From positions 1-12,700 of the forward strand of contig JAJXXD010000064.1 of the NCBI GenBank assembly GCA_021781285.1: DNA of 12,700 bases. Reading direction: 5' to 3'. Shown in pieces: positions 1 to 7,187 of this stretch. The stretch comes from a bacterium. GTDB lineage: Bacteria; SZUA-79; Acidulodesulfobacterales; Acidulodesulfobacteraceae. Position 1 is the stretch's first letter, and every line of letters begins with the position of its first letter. The notes under the pieces are model-generated. The model was not told where the DNA came from and did not search any database. It was given only the letters and a program-made list of their open reading frames with translations. The translations under genes and the position numbers were made by a program.

Positions 1-397
1 CGTTAAACATACCGCCGTGGCAGGGACACATAAATTTTTGTCTTGCAGGCATCCAGTGCAAAGGACATCCCAAGTGAGTGCACTGATTGGAAAAGAAATA
101 AAGCTTGCCTGTTATATCCTTAACGACTACAACCTGCCTTGGAAGCGTATTTACCGTCCAGCCTTCTTTAACCCTGAAATAGACCGGAACAAACTTCGGG
201 ACCAACGGTTCGATATTTTCTAAATCGCTTACTTTCCCGAGCTCCGACCACACGATGTCTCTTTTCTTAAACAGCGGACTTAAAACTTCCCCCAGAATCG
301 GGATCGCGAGCGCAACGCCGATTACGCCGGAGATTAAAGCGATAACAACCATCATAAAAGTTCGCCTTGACGGCGACTCTTCTGAACTTTTAGTCAT
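1..397 (-). CDS. Rieske [2Fe-2S] iron-sulfur protein, N-terminal part (C-terminus off left edge)
   Basis: The first 132 codons of a Rieske protein are visible; the rest is left of the window. It would carry electrons in a quinol-oxidising cytochrome bc-type complex, with the cluster domain outside the cytoplasmic membrane. Residues 10-16 read SRRTFMM, a twin-arginine (Tat) motif, followed by one hydrophobic segment (about 16-38) that fits the usual uncleaved membrane anchor. Both cluster boxes are present: CTHLGC (106-111) and CPCHGG (124-129). They supply two Cys and two His ligands plus the two Cys that form the disulfide typical of high-potential Rieske proteins rather than Rieske dioxygenases. 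The ATG is preceded by a G-rich ribosome site (GGGGGG, 4 bases before the start). A cytochrome b gene would be expected next but is not visible, so the exact complex (bc1, b6f-like or alternative) is unknown. It is transcribed divergently from the activator at 602. Confidence 0.93.
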   Translation of the reverse strand, partial: MTKSSEESPSRRTFMMVVIALISGVIGVALAIPILGEVLSPLFKKRDIVWSELGKVSDLENIEPLVPKFVPVYFRVKEGWTVNTLPRQVVVVKDITGKLYFFSNQCTHLGCPLHWMPARQKFMCPCHGGMFN

Positions 398-488
398 TTT
401 ACCCCCCTTTAGTTTAACTTGTGACTTTTTTGTATTAAATTATTTGATATTATTAATATCCGGTAAAATTTTAAGTATTAAATATAAA

Positions 489-517
489 TTTTTATCACTA
501 TGGAGGTAAAAAGTCAA
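489..517 (-). promoter_or_regulatory. candidate sigma-70-type promoter for the Rieske gene
   Basis: Read on the minus strand, TTGACT (512-517) is followed after 17 bases by TAAAAA (489-494). The -35 box matches consensus at 5 of 6 positions and the -10 box at 4 of 6. The start codon lies about 90 bases downstream, giving a fairly long AT-rich leader. The region is so AT-rich that a chance match is possible. Confidence 0.35.
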
Positions 518-534
518 TATATTTTTTAACCTCC
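502..534. repeat. inverted repeat GGAGGT...ACCTCC in the divergent promoter region
   Basis: GGAGGT (502-507) pairs with ACCTCC (529-534). Inside them an A-run (508-512) faces a T-run (522-527) with one extra base, so the symmetry extends further. The arms bracket the candidate -35 box (512-517) of the Rieske promoter, a layout that fits an operator for a dimeric regulator. It could also fold as a weak RNA hairpin. No binding protein can be named. Confidence 0.35.
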
Positions 535-544
535 TAATTATAAT

Positions 545-573
545 TTGATTTTTAATTCAAAATGATGTATAAA
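545..573 (+). promoter_or_regulatory. candidate sigma-70-type promoter for the sigma-54 activator gene
   Basis: TTGATT (545-550) and TATAAA (568-573) are separated by exactly 17 bases. The predicted transcription start falls near 580, about 20 bases before the ATG at 602. A 10-base palindrome AAAACGTTTT (579-588) sits at the predicted start of transcription. There is no clear Shine-Dalgarno sequence between it and the ATG. Confidence 0.45.
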
Positions 574-601
574 AAATAAAAACGTTTTAACCCACTCAAA
601 A

Positions 602-1654
602 ATGAACTTGCAAAATGAATTAATCGAACGCTATGCCGAGCAATTCCCCGATTCAAGAATCGGAAAATGCATAAAAATAATAGAACGGGCGGCAAGGATG
701 AAAACAAATCTTCTTATTCAGGGGGAAACCGGCACGGGAAAAACATCCTTGATTAATTTTGTCGGAAAAAAAATTTTTCCGACAAAACCCCTCGTAACGG
801 TTTCCTGCTTTAATTTATCTGGCGAACTTTTTCAATCCGTACTTTGCGGACATCTAAAGGGGGCATTTACCGGCGCGGTAGAAACTACCGACGGGAAAGC
901 TCAGACCGCAAATAACGGGGTCTTGTTTTTTGACGATGTTGACACTTTAACTATGGACAACCAGTCTAAACTTTTATATTTTCTGGATTATCACGTTTGT
1001 GAAAAGGTCGGCAGCACAATGCCCGAATTATTAAACTTATGGGCGGCGTTTTCCACAAATTCCAATATTGAAGAAAAAATTATGACCGGATTTATGAGGG
1101 AAGATTTTTATTACAGAATTTCCACTATTAAGGTAAACATTCCTCCCTTAAGGGAAAGACCTAACTTCATAAAATATTTTATTGAAAATTATTTGGATAG
1201 TTTAAAAATTTCGTACTGCAAAAAATTCATGGAAGAATGTCTCGGGTATGCATGGCCGGGAAATATCAGAGAAATGACCTCTGCGCTTGATAGAATTCAG
1301 ATTTTAAATTATGACGGATGTAAAAAAGTTAATTCGCTTAAAGAATGCGGCATAGAATCGAATGAAAAAATAACCGGCACATACTCAATGCATAACGATA
1401 ATGTCGATATATACGGACATAAACGCAAAAACTATAGTTCACCGCAAAGCGATTCGGAAAATTATCCGGCGGGATTAAAACAAAACGGGGGCAGAGAAGA
1501 TATTTTTGATATAACTTCCGAAAAAAATAGAATTATGTGCGCATTAAAAAAAGCAAAATACAAAAGGAATAAGACATGCAAAATATTGGATATTTCATAC
1601 TCTACGCTGTGGCGAAAATTAAAACGATACGAGATTTACGAAAAGCTCAGATAA
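602..1654 (+). CDS. sigma-54-dependent transcriptional activator without a sensory domain (PspF-like architecture)
   Basis: This 350-residue protein is an AAA+ bacterial enhancer-binding protein that would use ATP hydrolysis to open promoters bound by sigma-54 RNA polymerase. Motifs in order: Walker A GETGTGKT (41-48), sigma-54 contact loop GAFTGA (87-92), Walker B region GVLFFDDVD (106-114), STN sensor-I-like stretch (151-153), arginine-finger region MREDFYYR (165-172), PPLRER (181-186) and WPGNIRE (218-224). A Fis-type helix-turn-helix ends the protein (about 306-346, with TLWRKLKRY). Only about 18 residues precede the AAA+ core, so no receiver, PAS or GAF domain is present; PspF (about 325 residues) has this layout. 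The usual Walker B Asp-Glu pair reads Asp-Asp (111-112). A variable linker (about 240-305) joins core and DNA-binding domain. The start is the first in-frame ATG after a stop at 563-565, but it has no obvious ribosome site. The neighbouring convergent proton-pump gene has a candidate sigma-54 promoter, making it a plausible target. The gene name is not recognisable. Confidence 0.92.
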   Translation: MNLQNELIERYAEQFPDSRIGKCIKIIERAARMKTNLLIQGETGTGKTSLINFVGKKIFPTKPLVTVSCFNLSGELFQSVLCGHLKGAFTGAVETTDGKAQTANNGVLFFDDVDTLTMDNQSKLLYFLDYHVCEKVGSTMPELLNLWAAFSTNSNIEEKIMTGFMREDFYYRISTIKVNIPPLRERPNFIKYFIENYLDSLKISYCKKFMEECLGYAWPGNIREMTSALDRIQILNYDGCKKVNSLKECGIESNEKITGTYSMHNDNVDIYGHKRKNYSSPQSDSENYPAGLKQNGGREDIFDITSEKNRIMCALKKAKYKRNKTCKILDISYSTLWRKLKRYEIYEKLR

Positions 1655-1659
1655 ATAAA

Positions 1660-1696
1660 TACCCCATCCGCTATTAATAAAAACGCGGATGGGGTA
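1660..1696. terminator. terminator hairpin between convergent activator and H+-ATPase genes
   Basis: TACCCCATCCGC (1660-1671) and GCGGATGGGGTA (1685-1696) form a perfect 12-bp stem with a 13-base AT-rich loop. In the leftward direction, which is the ATPase direction, it is followed by a T-rich tail (TTTATTTAT). In the rightward direction the tail is poorer. It therefore best serves as the ATPase terminator and may also stop the activator transcript, whose stop codon is 5 bases away. Confidence 0.75.
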
Positions 1697-1726
1697 AGTT
1701 TGAGCCGCCCTGTCGGTAAAACAGAA

Positions 1727-4162
1727 CTACGGCCTGACGTTAAACTTCTTGAATATCCATACCTTTGCTATATCGACAAAGAACAAGTAAATTGTGCCGA
1801 TTATTAAAATTCCAAGTATGTCCCCCCAGGAAACGGACGTTATCAAAGGACTTCCTCCGCCGATACCGGCAATGCCGTAGTGCGCCAGCAGCGAAACGAG
1901 TATAAAATCGACGACGGTTGCCGTAATCATAAGTTTGGATGGCATGGACTTGTAAAAATAACCTCCTGTCCTGACGAGATACAAAACGCCCTGTCCCGTA
2001 AAAACCATTATCAGGAACACTATTGTTTGAATCTGTCCGGTGGGATAATTTTTAGAGAGCAAATATACAAGGGCGCCAAAGGAAAAAATGAGCTGGAATA
2101 TTCCCATTGGAACGGAACCCATTATCATATTCTTAATCTTCCAGTCGTTCGGTTTCGGAGAGAATTTCACGTTATCCGTTGATATCGACATGGTTACGAA
2201 GTCGTTGGTAAATAATAAGAGGATTACTAGAAGCGGAGTTATTATGAACGATTGGGACGGGAGTTTATGATAAAAGTAATTCATAAGAACGACTCCGAAT
2301 ATCGTAAAGAAAGAAATTTCTATGGTTTTGGCTATCTTGTTCAGAACCCAAGTGGCCATCCTCTGGAATATTTCCCTGCTCGTTTTAATAGCGCCAACGA
2401 TATCCGCCAGACCAGGGTCTGTAAGAACCACGCTGGCTGCAGCTTTTGCCACATCGGTAGAACCTGAAACGGCTATTCCGACCTCGGCCTGTTTAAGCGC
2501 AGGAGAATCGTTTACCCCGTCGCCGGTCATTCCGACGATATAGCCGTCATCCTGAAGCGCCTTCACTATGCTGTATTTATCTTCGGGATAAATGCCGCCG
2601 AACACGTCGTAATCCGCAAGTTTTTTCTCGCCTTCTTTGGTTTTGCTGAGTTCAAGAAGTTCTTTCCTCTCGCAAACCCTGTCGCCGATGTCGAGCCTGT
2701 TTGCTATAGTCCTGGCGGTTATGGCAGTGTCGCCGGTCAGCATAATAGTCCTGACGCCTAGATTGCGAAGTTCATGGACGAGGGTCTTGGAATCCGGCCT
2801 TTCAGGGTCCATATAACCCAGAAACCCTAAGAAATCTAATTTATCGCCCTTTTTGCTCCCGACCGCAAGGACCCTTTCCCCTTTAGTCGCAAGGCTTGTT
2901 TCAACTTCCTCAAATTTATATCCCGAATCTTTTCCGCCGTTGACCATTTCCCAGATGGTTTTGGGCTGCCCCTTGAATACCTGTACATCTTGACCGTTTA
3001 CGTTGTAAACGGCTTCGGTTCTTTTAGTAGCAGGGTCGAACGGAGTGAAAGATACGCGCGTTCCATCCTCTTTTATGTTTAAAGGATCCGAAACTTTGAA
3101 TATCGCATCGTCTAAGGCATCCTGACTCTTCGCGTCGCTTGCCATAATCGCATATTTTAACAATTCTTCTTTCGTATGTCCGTCAACAGGAGTAACGTCT
3201 TCAAGAATAACCTTGTTTGCGGTAAGGGTTCCCGTCTTATCGGAGCAAAGAATCGTCATTGCCGCGGATTCCTCTATAGCAGAAAGTTTAGTCGTCAATA
3301 CGCCTTTTTTGGAAAGTTCGACCGCGCCGAGCGCCGTGGAAAGCGTGTAAGTTGCCGGAAGGGCTATCGGGATAGCCGCTATAAGTATTACTAATATAAA
3401 AACAAGCGTGTCGAGGAGCGGGAAACCGTTATATAAGCCATATACTAAAAAAAATGCCAGGATAACGAAATCTATCGCCATAAGATATTTAACGATTTTA
3501 AAAATCAATCTCGACAGGTTGCTTTTGGTTTTTGCAATTTTAACGAGTTCCGCAGTCTTGCCGAAGAAGCTGTTTTTCCCAGTTCCAACGACTATTCCCG
3601 TCGCTTCCCCCCTTTTTACGACTGAACCGGAATATGCAACGCTCCCCGCCTCAGCCTCGACTGGAAGAGATTCCCCTGTCAGAGCCGACTGGTCAAGCTG
3701 GACGTTACTGTCTAAGATTTTTACGTCGGCCGGAACGAAATCGCCCATTTTTAAAAGAACCACATCATCGGGCACGAGGTATTTCGCGTCAAGTATAGTC
3801 CACTTGTCGTCCCTCATGACTTTTGCTTTAACTGCAAGCCTCTGTTTTAAAAGCTCGAGGGCTTTTTGCGCCTTTCCTTCATGAAGGAAGGACATTACGG
3901 CGTTAAATATTAAAAGCGCTATTATTACTCCAGCCTCAATGTACTTTACTGATTCCTTAGTAGTAATTCCGGCTATAACTTCCAGTATCGCCGCAAATTC
4001 TAACATCCACGGAATAGGCCCCCAGAACCTTTTTAAAAAATCCATAACCGGATTCTTTTTTTCTTCCTCTACGCAGTTCAAACCGCACACTTCGATTTTC
4101 TGGTTTGCCTGTTCGGTCGTAAGGCAGACATACTCGCACACCATTTCCTTTTCTTTAGCCAT
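1727..4162 (-). CDS. P-type H+-ATPase, plasma-membrane (P3A) type
   Basis: This 811-residue P-type ATPase would pump protons out of the cytoplasm using ATP. Key sites: TGES (162-165) in the actuator domain, IPIALP (264-269) in membrane segment 4, CSDKTGTLT with phosphorylated Asp308, TPFDPATKRT (373-382) typical of P3A nucleotide domains, LTGDT (475-479) and MTGDGVNDSPA (545-555). Asn87 in segment 2 and Asp654 (FTND) in segment 6 align by eye with the Asn and Asp that coordinate the proton in plant pump AHA2. The N-terminus starts with the usual soluble stretch before FWGPIPWMLE (46-55). The protein ends just after the last membrane helix, so it lacks the long C-terminal autoinhibitory tail of plant and fungal enzymes. 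The N-terminal stretch holds two CxxxC pairs (Cys9/13 and Cys26/30), which is unusual. The ATG follows GGGGGG at a spacing of 3 bases. A candidate sigma-54 promoter lies upstream. In acidophiles such pumps are thought to support pH homeostasis; transport of another ion is not excluded by sequence alone. Confidence 0.92.
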   Translation of the reverse strand: MAKEKEMVCEYVCLTTEQANQKIEVCGLNCVEEEKKNPVMDFLKRFWGPIPWMLEFAAILEVIAGITTKESVKYIEAGVIIALLIFNAVMSFLHEGKAQKALELLKQRLAVKAKVMRDDKWTILDAKYLVPDDVVLLKMGDFVPADVKILDSNVQLDQSALTGESLPVEAEAGSVAYSGSVVKRGEATGIVVGTGKNSFFGKTAELVKIAKTKSNLSRLIFKIVKYLMAIDFVILAFFLVYGLYNGFPLLDTLVFILVILIAAIPIALPATYTLSTALGAVELSKKGVLTTKLSAIEESAAMTILCSDKTGTLTANKVILEDVTPVDGHTKEELLKYAIMASDAKSQDALDDAIFKVSDPLNIKEDGTRVSFTPFDPATKRTEAVYNVNGQDVQVFKGQPKTIWEMVNGGKDSGYKFEEVETSLATKGERVLAVGSKKGDKLDFLGFLGYMDPERPDSKTLVHELRNLGVRTIMLTGDTAITARTIANRLDIGDRVCERKELLELSKTKEGEKKLADYDVFGGIYPEDKYSIVKALQDDGYIVGMTGDGVNDSPALKQAEVGIAVSGSTDVAKAAASVVLTDPGLADIVGAIKTSREIFQRMATWVLNKIAKTIEISFFTIFGVVLMNYFYHKLPSQSFIITPLLVILLLFTNDFVTMSISTDNVKFSPKPNDWKIKNMIMGSVPMGIFQLIFSFGALVYLLSKNYPTGQIQTIVFLIMVFTGQGVLYLVRTGGYFYKSMPSKLMITATVVDFILVSLLAHYGIAGIGGGSPLITSVSWGDILGILIIGTIYLFFVDIAKVWIFKKFNVRP

Positions 4163-4230
4163 TTACCCCCCAATTTGTTTAAAATACGGTTAATTTAAAA
4201 AAATAAATAGTAAGATAAAATACGCGCAAA

Positions 4231-4280
4231 GAAAAAAGAAGCATTTTTTATGCCATAAAATATTCTTATCGTGCTTCTTC
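4231..4280 (-). terminator. candidate rho-independent terminator after uvrA
   Basis: Read on the minus strand, AAGAAGCA (4272-4279) pairs with TGCTTCTT (4236-4243), followed by a T-run interrupted by one C. Within the 28-base loop, TTTTATG and CATAAAA (4246-4260) form a second nested stem around one base. It lies about 95 bases past the uvrA stop. The outer stem is AT-rich and the structure overlaps the candidate sigma-54 promoter, so the two readings compete or coexist. Confidence 0.45.
4240..4255 (-). promoter_or_regulatory. candidate sigma-54 (-24/-12) promoter of the H+-ATPase gene
   Basis: On the minus strand the sequence reads TGGCATAAAAAATGCT. Against the consensus TGGCAC-N5-TTGCW it matches 5 of 6 bases in the -24 box and 4 of 5 in the -12 box, with the required GG-N10-GC spacing. 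Transcription would begin near 4230, about 70 bases before the ATPase ATG at 4162. It is the only convincing -24/-12 match I found in the intergenic regions. A sigma-54 activator gene lies just beyond the ATPase gene, which strengthens the call. The T-run in the nearby hairpin offers an alternative reading. Confidence 0.45.
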
Positions 4281-4291
4281 AGATATTACCA

Positions 4292-4311
4292 ATTTTAAAA
4301 AGGATTAAAAT
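4292..4311. repeat. AT-rich inverted repeat upstream of the candidate sigma-54 promoter
   Basis: ATTTTAA (4292-4298) and TTAAAAT (4305-4311) are separated by 6 bases. The repeat lies about 40-55 bases upstream of the -24 element. An activator binding site is possible, but these usually lie further upstream and the composition makes chance symmetry likely. The rest of 4163-4373 shows only AT-rich sequence and three tandem GAAAT units (4350-4364). Confidence 0.2.
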
Positions 4312-4373
4312 AAGTTAGGTCGGTTTTTTGAAATAAAATGATGTAATATGAAATGAAATGAAATATAATGAAT

Positions 4374-7187
4374 TTATTTGAAATCAGATAATCCTGCTAA
4401 ATATCCGCCGATAGACGAATCCCCGTTAATAGAAATCTCCTCCGGCGTTCCGCATGCGATTATTCTGCCGCCGCCGTCGCCGCCTTCCGGCCCCATATCG
4501 ATTATATAGTCGGCCGATTTTATTACGTCTAAATTATGCTCTATGACTATGACGGTATTGCCTGCTTCTACTAAAAGATTTAATATATTTAAAAGTTTGC
4601 TTATATCGTCAAAATGAAGTCCCGTAGTAGGTTCGTCGAGTATATAAAGCGTTTTATACTGCCCCGGCCTCGACAGCTCTTTTGAGAGTTTTATTCTTTG
4701 AGCCTCTCCTCCCGACAATGTAGTCGCAAGCTGTCCTAAATTTATATAATCGAGTCCCACGTCGATTAAAAACTTTAACTTATGCGCGAGAGCGGGAACC
4801 GCATCAAAAAATTCATAAGCTTCTTTTACGGTCATGTTTAATACGTCATAAATATTTTTATTCTTATACGCAATTTCTAAAGTAGGTCTGTTATATCTTT
4901 TCCCCTTGCAGACATCGCACATTACATAGACGTCCGGCATAAAAAGCATTTCTATTTTTTTTACCCCGTCCCCGCTGCATGCCTCGCATCTGCCCCCTTT
5001 TACGTTAAAACTGAATCTGCCGGGGTCGTAGCCCCTTGCTCTTGCTTCTTTAGTTCCCGCAAAGATATCTCTTATAAGCGTAAATATTCCGGTATAAGTT
5101 GCCGGATTAGACCTCGGCGTTCTCCCTATGGGAGACTGGTCTATATTGACCACCCTGTCGAAATATTTTACGTTTATTATATCTTCCGCCTCAAACTTTT
5201 TAAAATCGGATATATACCCGTTTTTATAAGCCGATATTGCCTGATAAAGCGTATCTATTATCAATGTGCTCTTTCCAGACCCCGATACGCCGGTTACGCA
5301 TATAAAATTATTCAGCGGAATTTTAACGTCTATATTTTTCAGGTTATTCATTTTCGCGCCTCTTATTTCCAAATAACCGGATAAACTGCTCCTCCTGAAA
5401 TCGGGCATATTTATTTTTAATTTTCCGGTTAAATATTTTCCGGTTAAGGAATCGGGGTTTTTCATAATTTCATCCGGAGATCCCTGCGCCACTATATAGC
5501 CTCCGTTTTTACCGGCGCCCGGTCCCATATCGATTATATAGTCGGATTTAAGCATGGTAGCTTCGTCATGCTCGACGACAATGAGAGTGTTGCCTTTATC
5601 ACGCAAATCAAGAATCGTTTTAAGAAGCCGCTCGTTATCCCGCATATGCAGACCTATGCTCGGTTCGTCCATAACATATAAGACGCCGGTCAGGCCGGAG
5701 CCTATTTGCGAAGCAAGCCTTATTCTCTGCGACTCTCCTCCCGAAAGCGTTTGCGCCTGCCTTGAAAGAGTCAAATATTCAAGCCCTACATTGGTTAAAA
5801 ATTGAAGCCTGTCTTTAACCTCGTTTAAAATTTTTGCGGCAATGCCTGATTCATAATCGCTTAAATTCAAATTTTTAAAAAAGCTTAGGGTATCTTTAAT
5901 GCTTAAATTTACAATTTCGGCTATATTTAGACCGCCTATCCTATAGCTTAGAGATTCCTTTCTTAGCCTAAAGCCGCCGCACTCCGGGCATATCTGCTCG
6001 GTCCTAAATTTTTTAGGGTCGAGCAGATAATTTCCTTCCGCTATATTTCTTTCAAGCAGTGGTATGACGCCTTCCCAGTATTTTAAATGGAACGATTTAT
6101 CGTCGTTCATTACATCGTAAAACTTTATTTTTTCGCCGCCTGAGCCGTGTAATATCGCTTGCTTTATATCTTGGCTTAAATCTGCATAAGGTATATCCTG
6201 ATCAAACCCGTAATGCGTAGATAAAGCATTTATAATTTGATTTTTATAAACCGGCGTAGAGTTTTTGAAAATAATTATCGCGTCTTCCTTCAGGGAAAGG
6301 TTCTTATCTGGAATAACAAGGTCTTCGTCGAAATATTCCTTGTAGCCCAATCCCCCGCATTCGGAACAGGCGCCCTGCGGGCTGTTAAACGAAAAAACCG
6401 CAGGTTCCGGCTTGCCGTAACTTATATTGCAGTCCAAGCAAATCGAGTTTTCAGTCAATATCTCTTCTCTGTTTTCATATTTCAGCTTTAAAATACCTGA
6501 AGATAATTTTAAGGCAAGCTCTATGGAATCGAATAATCTTTTTTTGTTTTCTTCTTTTATGGTTAACCTGTCGATAACCAAATCGATATTATGTTTCTTT
6601 TTTTTATCGAGATTAATAGGCTCATCCAAATTATATTCTTTGCCGTCGGCGTATATTCTATAAAATCCGTGCTTAAGATAGTCGTCGAACTTTGCCCTGA
6701 ACTCGCCCTTCCTTCCTATGGCTACCGGCGACAAAACTATCAGTTTTTCCCCCGCTTTATTGGAATAAACGGATTCCACCATCTGATCTACGGTTTTAGG
6801 CTCTATTTTTTTGCCGCAATTGTAGCAGTAAGGAACTCCTATTCTCGCAAAAAGGACCCTGAGATAATCATAAATTTCGGTAATAGTTCCCACGGTGGAA
6901 CGCGGGTTTTTGCTGACGGATTTTTGTTCTATGGAAATAGCCGGCGAAAGCCCTTCTACAGAATCGACATCGGGCTTATCCATCTGCTCCATAAATTGTC
7001 TTGCGTAGGAAGACAGAGATTCCAAATATCTCCTCTGCCCTTCCGCAAATATGGTGTCAAAAGCCAAAGAAGACTTGCCGGAGCCTGAAAGGCCGGTTAT
7101 TACGACAAGTTTGTCTTTCGGAATTTCTAAGCTTATATTTTTTAAATTATGCTGCCTTGCCCCTTTGATTATTATTTTCCTATCCAT
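4374..7187 (-). CDS. uvrA: UvrABC excinuclease subunit A
   Basis: UvrA is the damage-recognition ATPase of nucleotide excision repair; a dimer loads UvrB on damaged DNA and also binds Mfd at stalled RNA polymerase. The 937-residue length is normal for the family. Two ABC ATPase halves are visible: Walker A GLSGSGKS (32-39) and GVSGSGKS (633-640), signatures LSGGES (481-486) and LSGGEA (824-829), and Walker B/Glu at VMDEPS (505-510) and ILDEPT (849-854). CxxC pairs for zinc modules occur at 121/124, 250/253 with 274/277, 400/403, and 734/737 with 757/760. The start ATG lies inside the end of pdxA, giving a 16-base overlap and suggesting translational coupling; GGAG about 12 bases upstream may be the ribosome site. 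It is the last gene of the surA-like-pdxA-uvrA group and is followed by a hairpin. No unusual residues were noticed. Confidence 0.98.
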   Translation of the reverse strand: MDRKIIIKGARQHNLKNISLEIPKDKLVVITGLSGSGKSSLAFDTIFAEGQRRYLESLSSYARQFMEQMDKPDVDSVEGLSPAISIEQKSVSKNPRSTVGTITEIYDYLRVLFARIGVPYCYNCGKKIEPKTVDQMVESVYSNKAGEKLIVLSPVAIGRKGEFRAKFDDYLKHGFYRIYADGKEYNLDEPINLDKKKKHNIDLVIDRLTIKEENKKRLFDSIELALKLSSGILKLKYENREEILTENSICLDCNISYGKPEPAVFSFNSPQGACSECGGLGYKEYFDEDLVIPDKNLSLKEDAIIIFKNSTPVYKNQIINALSTHYGFDQDIPYADLSQDIKQAILHGSGGEKIKFYDVMNDDKSFHLKYWEGVIPLLERNIAEGNYLLDPKKFRTEQICPECGGFRLRKESLSYRIGGLNIAEIVNLSIKDTLSFFKNLNLSDYESGIAAKILNEVKDRLQFLTNVGLEYLTLSRQAQTLSGGESQRIRLASQIGSGLTGVLYVMDEPSIGLHMRDNERLLKTILDLRDKGNTLIVVEHDEATMLKSDYIIDMGPGAGKNGGYIVAQGSPDEIMKNPDSLTGKYLTGKLKINMPDFRRSSLSGYLEIRGAKMNNLKNIDVKIPLNNFICVTGVSGSGKSTLIIDTLYQAISAYKNGYISDFKKFEAEDIINVKYFDRVVNIDQSPIGRTPRSNPATYTGIFTLIRDIFAGTKEARARGYDPGRFSFNVKGGRCEACSGDGVKKIEMLFMPDVYVMCDVCKGKRYNRPTLEIAYKNKNIYDVLNMTVKEAYEFFDAVPALAHKLKFLIDVGLDYINLGQLATTLSGGEAQRIKLSKELSRPGQYKTLYILDEPTTGLHFDDISKLLNILNLLVEAGNTVIVIEHNLDVIKSADYIIDMGPEGGDGGGRIIACGTPEEISINGDSSIGGYLAGLSDFK

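Noticed and set aside
255..509. 84-codon plus-strand open frame over the Rieske start and promoter region
   Set aside because: Overlaps the opposite-strand Rieske gene start, which has a ribosome site and Tat motif; no support for expression.
1939..1953. TGGCATGGACTTGT as a plus-strand sigma-54 promoter
   Set aside because: It lacks the -12 GC, lies inside the ATPase coding region on the opposite strand, and leads to no gene.
3408..3884. 158-codon plus-strand open frame
   Set aside because: Antisense to the P-type ATPase coding region; low-complexity Ser/Thr-rich translation with no motif.
4350..4364. Tandem GAAAT units as a possible short repeat array
   Set aside because: Only three units in AT-rich intergenic DNA; no spacer structure, so neither CRISPR nor a clear microsatellite.
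6591..7088. 165-codon plus-strand open frame
   Set aside because: It is fully antisense to uvrA, which has every family motif; it has no recognisable domain.
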